This document shows, one piece after another, positions 36,883 through 46,813 of a DNA stretch of 64,000 nt. Origin of the DNA: Opisthorchis felineus (lineage: Eukaryota; Platyhelminthes; Trematoda; Opisthorchiida; Opisthorchiidae); contig SJOL01007501.1 of assembly GCA_004794785.1 (NCBI GenBank), positions 304,523 through 368,522 of the forward strand, in the 5' to 3' direction. The translations under genes and the position numbers were made by a program. Position 1 is the stretch's first letter. The number at the start of each line of letters is the position of its first letter. The notes below the pieces were generated by a model. The model did no database searches and had not been told where the DNA came from. It saw nothing but the letters and a program-made list of their open reading frames with translations.

Positions 36883-36987
36883 AGTGCTACACTTCTCGAA
36901 GGATGTTTAAAGCGAGTCGGCGATTCTGAGATTGAGAACGATCCAAGCCTGAGGAGGAAACAGATACTGGCTTACCAACCAATTTTT

Positions 36988-37125
36988 AGAGCAAGATTTG
37001 GAGATCAGGCAATTGATCAGGCGGCTATTGATCTGTCCAACGACCTTGGCACTTACGTTGTAAAAGTTTTGTTGCCAATCAAGGGGACAGCATCAGCTAG
37101 GCTAACAGATCAATGGTTGCCCACT
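36988..37125 (-). repeat. Decayed inverted pseudo-LTR of a Penelope-like element
   Basis: Plus-strand words GATCAGGCGGCTATTGATCTG, CTTGGCACTTACGTTG, TTTTGTTGCCAATCAAGG and ACAGCATCAGC align with the left arm 4458-4540. On the minus strand the hammerhead boxes read CTGATGC and CAAAAC, both damaged. A TATATATA motif lies farther out at about 37177-37184. Its plus-orientation counterpart is at 37600-37853. Confidence 0.55.
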
Positions 37126-37599
37126 CAACTCTCAATAAAGGCACTCGAACTGCTAGCAGTGTGACATAGCGCCTGAAGTATATATACTTTTGTGGGCTTC
37201 TGTCATTTTAACCGTATCACTTCGTGTTTCACGCAGCTTTTGATTATGCTGAAAATTCCGAGGAAGGTAAAGAAACAAAGAATGAACCAGAAGTAGCGTT
37301 AACAGGCTACTTCTTCAGATGTTTACCTATGCGCTTTCACAGGAAATCGCAATAGCGTTTAGAGAAATTTCTTACAAATTGCATCGGTTTTTTAATAAAA
37401 GAAGGCCTCGGTCCTTTTGCTGGAGTCTTTGTCAGAAGGTAACTGTTACAATTCCTTGCAGCTTTTGTACCATTTTCTTCTAGGACAGCCACTGTCTGGG
37501 TGAGGTAAAATGTACTTGTACACGTACCTTCTTGACTCAGCGAGGTCAAGGACAGAAATCACTCTAGTACCAACCACAATGCGAGAGTGGTCATAGACA

Positions 37600-37853
37600 A
37601 ATCAGGACACCGGGTAACAGACCAACCAATGGAACGGCACGACCGAAAAACCACTCGTGGTCGAAGGTCAGCCCTGGCTAGCATCCTGTATATCAACACA
37701 CATGCAACAATGGTCAACTCACAAAACCTACCCATTGCGGCGCTCCACCAGGCCTTCTACCTACGCACTGATTATGTCGCCTCGATTAGTCCTGAAACGC
37801 TTGCAATCAGATTACGCAGCTCAGAAAACAAACCAACAACCATCCCAGATACT
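37600..37853 (+). repeat. Decayed plus-orientation pseudo-LTR with hammerhead-like core
   Basis: It contains ACCAACCAATGG (CCAAT-like), TGTATATCAACACACATGCAA (TATA region), CGCACTGATTATGTCGCCTC and CCTGAAACGCTTGCAATCAG, in the order of the right arm at 5640-5790. The core is CTGATTA (one change) and GAAAC at 37794-37798. With 36988-37125 it forms an inverted pair, like the young element but with no recognisable endonuclease between. Confidence 0.55.
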
Positions 37854-37904
37854 ATGTCACTGTTGATAGTTTGGAGAGATCTGGTAAATTTCAGCTGAGA
37901 TTGC

Positions 37905-38070
37905 ATCCCGTCGACAAAGTCAATCTATGTGAAAAGACGATAAGCACTGTACAGCTGTTTCATGCTCATCGGAAATCGTTAGCCATGTGCATCTCACGAA
38001 ACTCCATGGAAGTTTGAACCCGCAAGCTCGCGGTTGGTAGTTTTGACACTCAGCCGTTCGCCCATGAGAG
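37905..38070 (-). repeat. tRNA-headed SINE-like element with hammerhead-like core
   Basis: On the minus strand: A-box-like TGGGCGAACGGCTGAGTG (near 38064), B-box-like GGTTCAAACTTCC (38008-38020), spacer GTTTCGTGAGATGCACATGG, core CCGATGAGCATGAAAC (37957-37972), palindrome ACAGCTGT, then tail GTGCTTATCGTCTTTTCACA. The head resembles a tRNA promoter for RNA polymerase III. Stem II is lost, so this copy is unlikely to cleave. Schistosome Sm-alpha SINEs share this general plan; whether this is the same family is unknown. Confidence 0.6.
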
Positions 38071-38240
38071 GCTGATCGACAGTATGATTAGCTTTCACAT
38101 GGACAAGATATGGCGCAACGTGTCTTCAGTCACGGTATCCTCACCACCTTGGTACTCACTTACTGGCTATTCGAGTGATGGCTTCTCAGAAGGAAATCTC
38201 ACTCATTAGGTGAATTTTATTCTTCATATATCTTGTTTAA

Positions 38241-38500
38241 TTGGCCGAACGGTTGTGTCCAAAGTGCTAGCCAAAAGGTTGCGTGTTCGGGACTCCCTAA
38301 GTTTTCGTGATCTGAGCAATGCTGATGATTCCCAACTCAACCCAGCACAGAAGATATCACATTGCTTGGTGATGAAACGCTTGCAGTCCAAATGCCAAGC
38401 TCGGAGGACAGACCGACAACCAAGCTGATTCCTAATAAGGGTGGAACAACCAAACCCTTGCTCTTAGCTTTTCAGCATAGATTGGCTTCGCTTACAAAAC
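38241..38500 (+). repeat. tRNA-headed SINE-like element, interrupted copy
   Basis: The head is TTGGCCGAACGGTTG (38241) and GTGTTCGGGACTCC (38283-38296), then GTTTTCGTGATCTGAGCAATG and CTGATGA (38322-38328). After the interruption it resumes with TTCCTAATAAGGGTGGAACA and the family tail TTTTCAGCATAGATTGGCTT to about 38500. It matches the copy at 37905-38070 along the head, spacer and tail. The interruption is the PLE fragment listed next. Confidence 0.6.
38333..38423 (+). mobile_element. Penelope-like pseudo-LTR fragment nested in the SINE-like copy
   Basis: The words CAACTCAACCCAGCAC, TGGTGATGAAACGCTTGCAG, AATGCCAAGCTCGGAGGACAG and ACCGACAACC follow the right-arm order at 5727-5825. The fragment is flanked by GCTGATGATTCC (38321-38332) and GCTGATTCC (38424-38432), probably a target-site duplication with a small deletion. 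Confidence 0.55.
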
Positions 38501-40111
38501 AGAATCCTCACAAAAAGACTATGCAATCTTTAGGTTAGCGTGATAAGCATCATTTCCAATTGGTAATACCTCAAGGCTCACGGAGGCATGTGTACTTGGA
38601 AGTACACGGTCAGTTGTGCTGCACCATGGATTGAACGGCGCTGGTGTATAACGTTTGTTAAGTCGATAGAAGAGGATGAATCTGTAACCGATGACGCAGC
38701 TGCTCATAATGAAAACTAAGTGACACAACCGGAATTGAAAACCTATGCAAAGACCTCATTCAAACGGCTTCACATCCTGCAGCTATTAAAGCATATTCAA
38801 GTTCATTCGCATTATCACGCCCTGATAACTCAACTTTGTGGTTCCTCTTCATGATCGTACCACGTTCGCAATACGAATTGCTTGTAGTTCGATTCACATC
38901 TAATTGGATATCGTGATTCATAAAAGTGACACTCACGTGAGAGGAAACTATTGGTGTCCTGCTACCACTTCTATTTTTAATTCATGACTGTGAACCCCAA
39001 ACTCCTAGTTTGCTTTTTCCAATATAACTGTGCCAAACTTGTCCTACCCTCCTTAATTTCGTTTGTTAACTCGCTGCACCCAATCAGCCACAAGCCACTC
39101 CACTGGCGTTTTGGTTGTTTACTCAGTCATTCGTTTTCACTGAACAAGGCGTGGGTAAGTTTGCTTGTTCGGGTACACAAATGACAGGGATAAACAGTTC
39201 ATTAATTTGCCAGTGGAGGTTGTTTACTATACGCGCTCCATGCTATTTAACAAAAATTTCACATCCTCCGATTATTCACAGTATACACAAGGTTATTTAC
39301 ATATTCTTTGAAGAAATATCATACCATCGGCCTTACTTGACTGTTGTCGGATGTTCGTTTCAAAAACCTTTGCTTCGAACTAACAATAGCGGGGACAAGA
39401 AAGCCGGAAAATCACACAGTTCATTTGAGCTTTACACACAAGTCGCCGAACAATACACAGGTGATAGGCACAACAAGAGGAGTTCTGTAGGTGGATTCGA
39501 ACCACTTTCCACTCATTTACTTCGCTCAACCTGTAGACTAAAGACTGATTGGGAACCTATTATGTCGCACATCTTTTTTCCGTGTATGAACTTTTGAATG
39601 TTCACCATCCACTATATGCCAGGTCAAGATGTGGTCCCTTGCCGTGTTGCTCAGCTGCTGTTTTCCATTCGAAGTCGTTGGTACAGTAGAGAGCAGACCA
39701 ACACTGGACACCTGCATTATCGATCCCCATAGAAGATTATTGCATCTCCCGAAAAATAGCGCCAGCTGAGCTTACGTGGGTGGTCAACATAAGCCAACGA
39801 ATCGTGGACAGTCCCACTGAAGATCACTCCTGCCTATTTCTTCGTCTAAGGGTTTATCTTCTCTAATAGCATGTACACAGATCCCGCTGATCTACTATCA
39901 AGCTTCACATTTAAACTCCATCAAAAGACCTCTCTCAGTGGCATCACATTAGCGTTTGTCGATGGCCATGATTGAACAGAAAAAGTCTTGAAGAAATGTC
40001 GTCACCAGAGGAGGCCAAAACGCGCCTCTTGTAAGTTAACTTCTTTTCGGGTGGAATAATCTATGCCCCATCGAATGGGATCACCTGGTGCTTGTTTTTG
40101 GTAGTGTTGAA

Positions 40112-40262
40112 GTCTCGGTAGCTCGGGTGAGTTTATTGGTTGATCTGTTCGCCGAGCTTGCCAATTGTCTTGCAAACGTTTCGTCAACATATGAGGAAAC
40201 GTCATCAGTGCGCAGTTGATGATGTCTCCTTGTATGGTGAAGGAACGTTTGCAAGTCACTTG
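40112..40262. mobile_element. Head-to-head pair of Penelope-like pseudo-LTR ends
   Basis: The left half is in minus orientation: tail CTCGGTAGCTCGGGTGAG, GTTTATTGGTTGATCTGTTC, and hammerhead CTGATGA ... GACGAAACG on the minus strand at 40172-40211. The right half is in plus orientation: GTTGATGATGTCTCC, GGAACGTTTGCAAG, CACTTGCCAAGCC. They meet at a shared TGCGCA near 40208-40213 with no internal sequence. The minus ribozyme keeps both core boxes; the plus one has TTGATGA and GGAA and is probably dead. Confidence 0.65.
40172..40211 (-). ncRNA. Hammerhead-like ribozyme in fused element
   Basis: On the minus strand the core is GCA-CTGATGA, a stem II region CGTTTCCTCATATGTTGA, then CGAAACGTTTGC. 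The conserved boxes, the ACGT stem III and the GCA/TGC stem I match the 5735-5774 motif. Stem II pairing is weaker than in the young copy. Confidence 0.5.
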
Positions 40263-40289
40263 CCAAGCCTACTTTGTTTTTCTTTGCTA

Positions 40290-40640
40290 AGTCTTGAAAC
40301 CTCATCCAATGCTCCCTTGATTGAAAAGTTGTAAAGAATTTCCAAGACCGGAAGCAGCAGTCAGTTTTGTGATACTCAAGCAAGGAAGCAAACCATAGTA
40401 ATCTTAGACAAGTTTATAATGTTGAATACTCGGTCACTTGGCCTCTAACCCAAATCCTCCGAATAATCTTACTAACTGTTTGTGAAGAACTACTGAATAT
40501 CTCAGCCAACACACGACTACAGACCTGATGTGCTCCAACTAAAAGTTTATCTGACAGAGTCTTGCCTTTCGCCATTTTTATCAAACCCCACGTTTTACTT
40601 TACGGCGATCCGTTTCTCACGACCACCAAATAACTTTCAA
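40290..40640 (-). pseudogene. Decayed Tc1/mariner-like transposase N-terminus
   Basis: From an ATG at 40573-40575 on the minus strand the frame reads MAKGKTLSDK, then CSRVLAEIFSSSSQTVSKII and RRIWVRGQ. The LSD start and the VSKIIRR helix end resemble the helix-turn-helix start of Tc1-like transposases. A stop follows after about 53 codons. The same frame then continues (HKTDCCFRSWKFFTTFQSRE) toward the PLE junction at 40262. No catalytic DDE part or terminal inverted repeats were found. Confidence 0.3.
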
Positions 40641-43471
40641 CCTTGGCACAACCACACGCATTGTGTGCCAAGTCATTAAAAAGTTGTACGGGAATTTTGT
40701 CGTGGCCACCAGAATCGATTTTTTAAACAACACATTGATTTTGTTTGTCTTGTGTTGTAACTGTAGCTCAGATAGCACAGCGCATCTCCAGTTTAAGGCA
40801 TACCTATCCCTTCAAAAGAACTGCCTGAGTTAGCCGATATCCTGGAAAAAGCCACATTAGTTTTCCCCTCTGTTCTGATCTGGTATTTTTAAAAACCTCT
40901 CTTACTACAAAATATGTCATATTACAAGATCCATTCCACCTAGCGGCATGAAATTGCAGTGTCTGGTCTGAAATTATGAGTCACGCTTAAAAGGGTTGTT
41001 GATCAAGCCAGTTTTCTATTTTAGGCTGAGCTAATGAACAAAAGCGTTGCTTGCCTCCCCTGGGGGCCGTGTTCCAAGTACCCATTGTTTTGGCAATAAG
41101 GGAATAGCGGTATACTTAAAGTCTACCTTTACTCGTATCCACTCTGCAAAAGGTTGATCCTGGTGGTATAGCAGGAGCAAATTTAGTGCCGCGGCATATC
41201 CGCAATCAGATGGTGCGAAAGCCTGTAGCACCCTAGCGGCAGGTGAAGCTTATCGAGTTAAGGTTGCTGGGACATGTAATACGCGCGTCCAACCGCATTC
41301 TACCAAAAACTTCTGTCTCCACTCCAAGACACTGCTGGAGAAGCCTTCTCAGGTGAGAAGCCATAACTTAGAAAGGTGGATTGAAAGCGACCAGAGTCAA
41401 GTTTTTCGTGTTGTGGGATGTGTGCACCTTGATGATCGAAGCCAAACCGATAATTGTAGCTGAAAAACCCGTAGAAGGTTGCATCTCGGCGGTGAGCATT
41501 CTGTCGATTCCTAACCAAACAGTTTAGTTAAATTCTTTTCGGTCATTGCTTGCTATGATATGTTGTTGAGTAAAATTCGCACAGGAGGATGAGCCATCTC
41601 CACACGATGACCACAGCTGTTTGTTTCATTGCTTGCTATTCGAAGGAACACGTACCCTGTTTCCGGCCGTTCCTTATAAGGCATTTCCCGCATCTTCCTT
41701 TCTCTATCTTGCTTCCTTCATGGTTTGCGTTTTTGTTTTCTAGTGCGATATCTTTGTCAATGAAGAATCTGTCCAAACTAGTGTATAGGATATCGATCAT
41801 TACAACCAATAAATAATAGCTAAATAATCCACGCTAACCAACTATAGCATGATTACTGTGAGTCAGTCGAAAGGAATTCGGGAAGCTAAATTCTGTCCTC
41901 TGAAATGTGAGATTAATTTCAGCCCCTCTCAGCTGGAGACAATAAACTCCCTTGTTTGAATTCCAGTCACTGGTATGTGGGCTTGCGTCGGGAACCACTC
42001 GTTAAAAATGACCAACAAGCGTTTAGAACCTACTTCCGTGCTGGGTCTTCCCGGGGTCTTCTGTGAGGTTCATGAACCTAGTTCAGAAGGCCAAATTGCT
42101 TTTCAAGCGGTTATCAGGTCTCCCTCGTACATTATAATCATGAATTGTAAGCTGGAGTGTGGCCTCTCTAGAGATAAGAATTCCTGCAGGAATCTTGCGA
42201 CGGAATGTTTGTGCTGAGCAGCCATCCTGCGGGTGGGTCTCTTTTGAGGGGCACTGTCGCCTAACTGTTTTGGTGGATGGTCAGTCGATTAAACAGGTCG
42301 AGACAATTATGTTAACTGTCCGTATCAGAAGCACATTGATAACACGCTGTGCACATTCTTAACAAGAGATCTCCAGAGCTACATACACGCTAGAGGAATC
42401 GGTCTTGGCCAACCTAAAACTGCCTATATTACGATCGGACCGGCGAAAATCTGTCCAGGATTTTACAACAAATGTCTATTCAGTCGGACTCACTCCCCAG
42501 CGTGCAGCTTTTTACATTTCATCTAGGAATTCAAGACCTTTTCATCGCAGTTTCTACAGCTATCCAAAGAAACTGCGTGAAAAGTAGCGCATTTGAAGAG
42601 AACCCTATTTCAGGCAGGGATTTAGTTGCCACTTTAACAAACATGTGGGCACTCCAAAATGGCTCACAAACGTTTTCCATGTTGTTATTCACCAGCATGG
42701 CCTACGTGTACCAGACATTTAAGCCTCCTGTTAGCGGTATCCGTCTGCAGCCTTCTGGACAACACATTTGCCGAGCAGCGTGCGCTGCCAATGAACATTC
42801 GTTTACCTTACTTTGAAATGGCTCAGATAGTCATGTGACTACTTAGAAGGAGTCAAAAATTTCCACCTCGTCAAGCCTCCTTGAGTGAGGCCTGTGTGCA
42901 ACGAGTACGTGGTCATACAAGTGAGTGCTTTCGTCCTTATTCGGACTTATCAGCCGAAACCTGAGGGATCAGGGACGTGATACTTTAGTCAGCAGAAGCA
43001 ACCCTTACCATCTGGTTTTCTTGACTTGAAACTACGTGAGTCCGATGTGCATAGATCACCGAACCACAGCTGAAAAAAGGCTGATCAGTGTTCGCAAAAT
43101 CGAAACAAACATCAAACGGTTCTCAAAACACGAAGTCGGTAAAGAGTGATACTATAGCTCAAGTATGCTTAATCCAAGCTTGTACTGTATAACACAGTTA
43201 CGTTCACAAACAACAACTTTAGTTTACTTTCCCGGTCTTTCCTATTGCAATCTGAGGGCCGAATGTGCTCAGATTATCGAACTTGCACTTCTTTATGCAT
43301 TTTCGACACTACTCGTTCACTATTTTTCCGTCGTTCGCCCCCAATTTTGTTTTGAATGTTAGTCGATGTTGGCGTTATTATTGGAAACGTCAGCTGGAAG
43401 GACGCCATCGAGTATCGAGCACATGAAACACCGAAATTGGTCCTGTTTCTAACCCATTAAAAACAAGGTCA

Positions 43472-43489
43472 CTCAGCTCAGCTCAGCTC
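43472..43489 (+). repeat. CTCAG short tandem repeat
   Basis: Between three and four copies of CTCAG in a row. Confidence 0.8.
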
Positions 43490-44992
43490 CACCCCTCATT
43501 ACTAGTGTTTGCTGTTATCTCATTGTGGATGAGAGGAACAGTTGTTGTCCTCGGGACATTTTTCTGCAGAGGCAGGGAACTCGTGTTCATGCGAGAAGGC
43601 AGAAACAGGGGTTTGATGAATGGGCGTGTCGCTTGAAGCAGCATCGTGTTTGGTGCGTGCTTATCCTTCCATTCGATTAACGATGGCTGTCAAGTTGACA
43701 TGTGCGTGTTCAGTTCTTTCGATGAACTGATTTTGTTTACCGGGTCCGAACAGGCGTCCGTTTGTTTGTCCGTTTTCCTTTCGCACGCCCCACCTTGTAG
43801 CGCACATTCTACCGCTATTTGTGTGGTGTCTGAATCTGTATAAAATCGGACAATATTGCTACAATTGTATGGGAACATGGAAGAGTGTAAAAGACCTGGA
43901 ATCTTCAGCTGTATGATTTGTTTGGCCCTGGGGACAGTAAAACCCATAATTCTCTACTGTTGCATTACTTACGTAGTGTTGTAAGGGCACTCAAACTTAT
44001 CGGTTGTTCTGCACAAACAGACCGGCATTAAATAAAGTGTAACACTCCTTTTCGGTTCCTTTGAAGTGTTTCGTACAAAAAATGTCCTGCAGCAAACGCT
44101 GGCGGGGCAGTTTTGTAACGCCAGCTCCCTATGTTTGGGAAACTTCGAGGGTGGTATTACCGAAGGAGATTCCGTGAAATGAAATAAATTTACGCAACGT
44201 TTACGCTCAGTGAACGGATTACCCATTTGTACCCCCATCATTCGTCATTAGGCAGCCCACTTTTTGTCTAGCTGCAACAAATTTGTTTAGCCCGCAATTC
44301 GATCAATGTTTTCCTTCGTTGTGAACTAACGAGAGCCGACGCATGTGAACAGCAGGCGGACTGGTCCTGGATACAAATTATACGGATCCCGTGACTACTC
44401 ACAAGTAACTGAAGCTTCTACGTATTTAGCTGGGACGAAACAGATCTTGATGCTGCAACCCGAAAGTTTGGGTTACGACGTTTGACTGCATAAACTCAAA
44501 GTGGGATGGTCACCGTAGATAAATTCCGATCTGCCTCCCCTGAAGTCCTTACTCGATTACAACAGATAAGCGACCGTAATTGCGGAAAAAGCGGAGTTTA
44601 GAGCGGGTTTCTGCAGCTAACTTTATTAGGAGTTAGGTAGCTGGGATCATCTGGACATTACTTAGTTAGCTTATTCGCGCAGTCCTTTAATCTCCAGCGT
44701 TTCACGCACCATTCCGATTACTCAGATTAATTTTTCGGCGAAATGCTATCACAGCCAAGCAACTTCTCAAGCTCCCTCGTCCTCTCTTGTTTTTAACTTT
44801 AGGATATTCGGGTTTGAACAATATGTCGCCTAGCACAGTTGATTGGTAAAGTTGGCATTATTCTTGAGTTCAGAAGGAGGGATGCATAGAAGTCTTAGAG
44901 CCAGTTGAAGCCTCAGAATTGGACACAGTTATCAACAGTTTGTCCCTATACTTGTCTCATTTGTTCTGAAAAATTATTATCAGGCAAGTACA

Positions 44993-45225
44993 CTCATTTA
45001 CATACCAGTTTGGTTCTGACGGGAGAATCACCTGGAACCCAGCTGAAACTCTCGTTTAAGTAACTGAATGTGCTGCGACAGTGCGTCTCATGTTTCACTA
45101 GGCACAATATTCGAGATATCGCGATACACTGTATAGACGTAGTACACTACTCATAAGGGCGAAACCGGTCATGAGCTGTCGAGGAGTTTTCATCAACCTC
45201 ATGAGTAGTGCATTACGTCTATACA
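44993..45225. repeat. Repeat family B head-to-head copy with hairpin
   Basis: The left part is in minus orientation: the minus strand reads ATATCTCGAATATTGTGCCT, then GCAGCACATTCAGTTACTT and GGTATGTAAATGAGTGTA. The right part (from about 45155) is in plus orientation: AGGGCGAAACCGGTCATGAG, GTTTTCATCAACCTCATGAG. Arms 45132-45154 and 45201-45223 are 23-bp inverse copies with two mismatches. The right part keeps the hammerhead GAAAC box followed by the palindrome ACCGGT, but the CTGATGA half is lost at the junction. Confidence 0.6.
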
Positions 45226-45436
45226 ATATTATCAGCCAACCTTTTGCCTTCAGCAACGTTACTAGCCACCAACTTCCAAGGATTGGCAGTTGCATAGTTT
45301 GCTGTAATATATTCAACTATATTCAATATATTCAGTCCAATTTGAATGAGTTTTTAGACGATTTCCTCTCTGTTCGTCATGACATGCCTTTACATCCGAG
45401 TAAGCGCTTTCAAGGCATCGTATCGCAGAAGATTTC

Positions 45437-45592
45437 ATGACGAAACATCTTATGCGTAGAATTTTAAGGCTCGATCGTGCTAGAAAATTGCTCGGGTACA
45501 ATACAGACCCATGGATTGCTCAACAATATAGACGTGGAGCATTCCGTTATACCGTGGTCGATGGACCACTTTCATATATCACACACTGATAT
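45437..45592 (+). other. Small protein-like open frame, unassigned
   Basis: A 51-codon frame from ATG 45437 to TGA reads MTKHLMRRILRLDRARKLLG and then YNTDPWIAQQYRRGAFRYTV before ending in ITH. Composition is protein-like (basic helix, then aromatic-rich strand), but I do not recognise it and see no fitting splice sites. It could be a retrocopy fragment or chance. Confidence 0.2.
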
Positions 45593-46558
45593 GGTGTACT
45601 AGGTGTACGAAATCTTTGAGTTTAAGTTCACTCACTGCCCTTCTACCAAAATGGCACGTATTTTTCCAGGTTCCAAGACAGAATCATTGTTTCGAGTGCG
45701 TAATATTCTTGCAAATATAGCATTATTTATGGTGCGAGGTCATATCAGCAAGCTCTACTGTCCTTATCGGCGTCTTTTAACGGAGTCATTTGGTCGAACA
45801 TCCATTCATTTATTGTTTTGTGCAGCGAAAGCAGCCAAAAGTCCTGTACACTAATGTGGCTTTTGCGATCAGATTCCGCTAACATGCCGAGTTCCCACTG
45901 GTAAGACCTGTACTCTCACATGACAACAAACAAATGCGGTATCAAATAGTGTGGTAACTGAGTTCTGTCCTCCGCAGAGGCGCAAGGAAACGATGAGGCC
46001 ATAGTAAACTAATCAGTGGGTTAATTTGGGTACATTGTTAAACTCGGACACTTAGCATCGTAGGAGGATAAGTCCTGATCGAACAGGTAGATATCTCACT
46101 TTCAAGGAGAAATGTTGACGTGAAAAATTAAGAACAGCCGAAGAATCACGTGGGACCCAGGATGCCAAAATTACCCCGTCTAAGACATAAGAGGTAGTGC
46201 AATTAGACCGGCTGCTGTCTTGTGAATACGACTCAATATAGTGTATTCGTCCACTGCAACACTATAGATTTCTGGATGTCTCAAAGAGGTGAACATTCAG
46301 CGTTAAGCCTTTCCGTCTCAGAGGACACCAACAAAAGTGATCTTCCCTGCGAGGTGGTACCTTTCGCGGGAGAATTCACTACTGTACACATTTGGAGACC
46401 CAACTAAAGTAGTCACCTTGGAGACAAACATGAGTGGCTTTGTGATGTGGCTTTGTTGATTCGTGGGATGTACACCATTTAAGTAGGCTTAAAACAGATA
46501 GGCATGCTGATTCCAAATAATACGGTAATGCACATTCTCATTCTCCCCTATTTATCAG

Positions 46559-46813
46559 CTTCCTGCTGCTCAACAGCACGACAAGAACTTGCCGGTTGTT
46601 GATCGATTCTATGCTAGGTCAAAAATCCCCACTGCCGGTGCACCTTCGGCGCATACTTCAAGAATGCGACAGCTTTCAGCAACTTCGAGCTTATTCATCG
46701 GATTCGTGTGAGGACTTGGTTTACTGCTTCAATACGTCGTGTCCATCTGGTTGTGAATTCTCCCCTCCATCCAGCGCTCCGAATTCGCCGGCTTTTTCAG
46801 TAATTCAACCTTC
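46559..46813 (+). CDS. Internal exon 4 of the same gene
   Basis: The acceptor is CCCCTATTTATCAG|C and the donor is CCTTC|GTGAGT. One leading base joins the AG from 31559-31560 to make AGC (Ser); two trailing bases (TC) join the G at 63334 to make TCG (Ser). It encodes about 84 residues: FLLLNSTRTCRLLIDSMLGQ, PVHLRRILQECDSFQQL, a DSCEDLVYCF segment, then a Pro/Ser-rich stretch (SPPSSAPNSPAFS). The residues just before the donor are low-complexity. Family not recognised. Confidence 0.65.

Larger units (their letters stand above)
31561..46558 (+). other. Large intron (15 kb), repeat-dense
   Basis: Bounded by GTGAGC and CCCCTATTTATCAG. It holds most of the older mobile DNA in the window: SINE-like tails, family B copies, decayed PLE pairs, a tandem duplication and a Tc1/mariner-like remnant, listed separately. 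Stretches at 33.0-35.0, 40.7-43.4 and 43.5-44.9 kb have no feature I can support apart from short simple repeats. Confidence 0.5.

Noticed and set aside
39475..39560. A tRNA-like B box (GGTTCGAATCCACC, minus strand)
   Set aside because: The B box is good but no clear A box, cloverleaf or SINE tail accompanies it; too little to call a tRNA or SINE.
42472..42816. A 114-codon open frame with protein-like composition
   Set aside because: No convincing acceptor and donor pair in the right phase and no family similarity; frames of this length are expected by chance in 64 kb.
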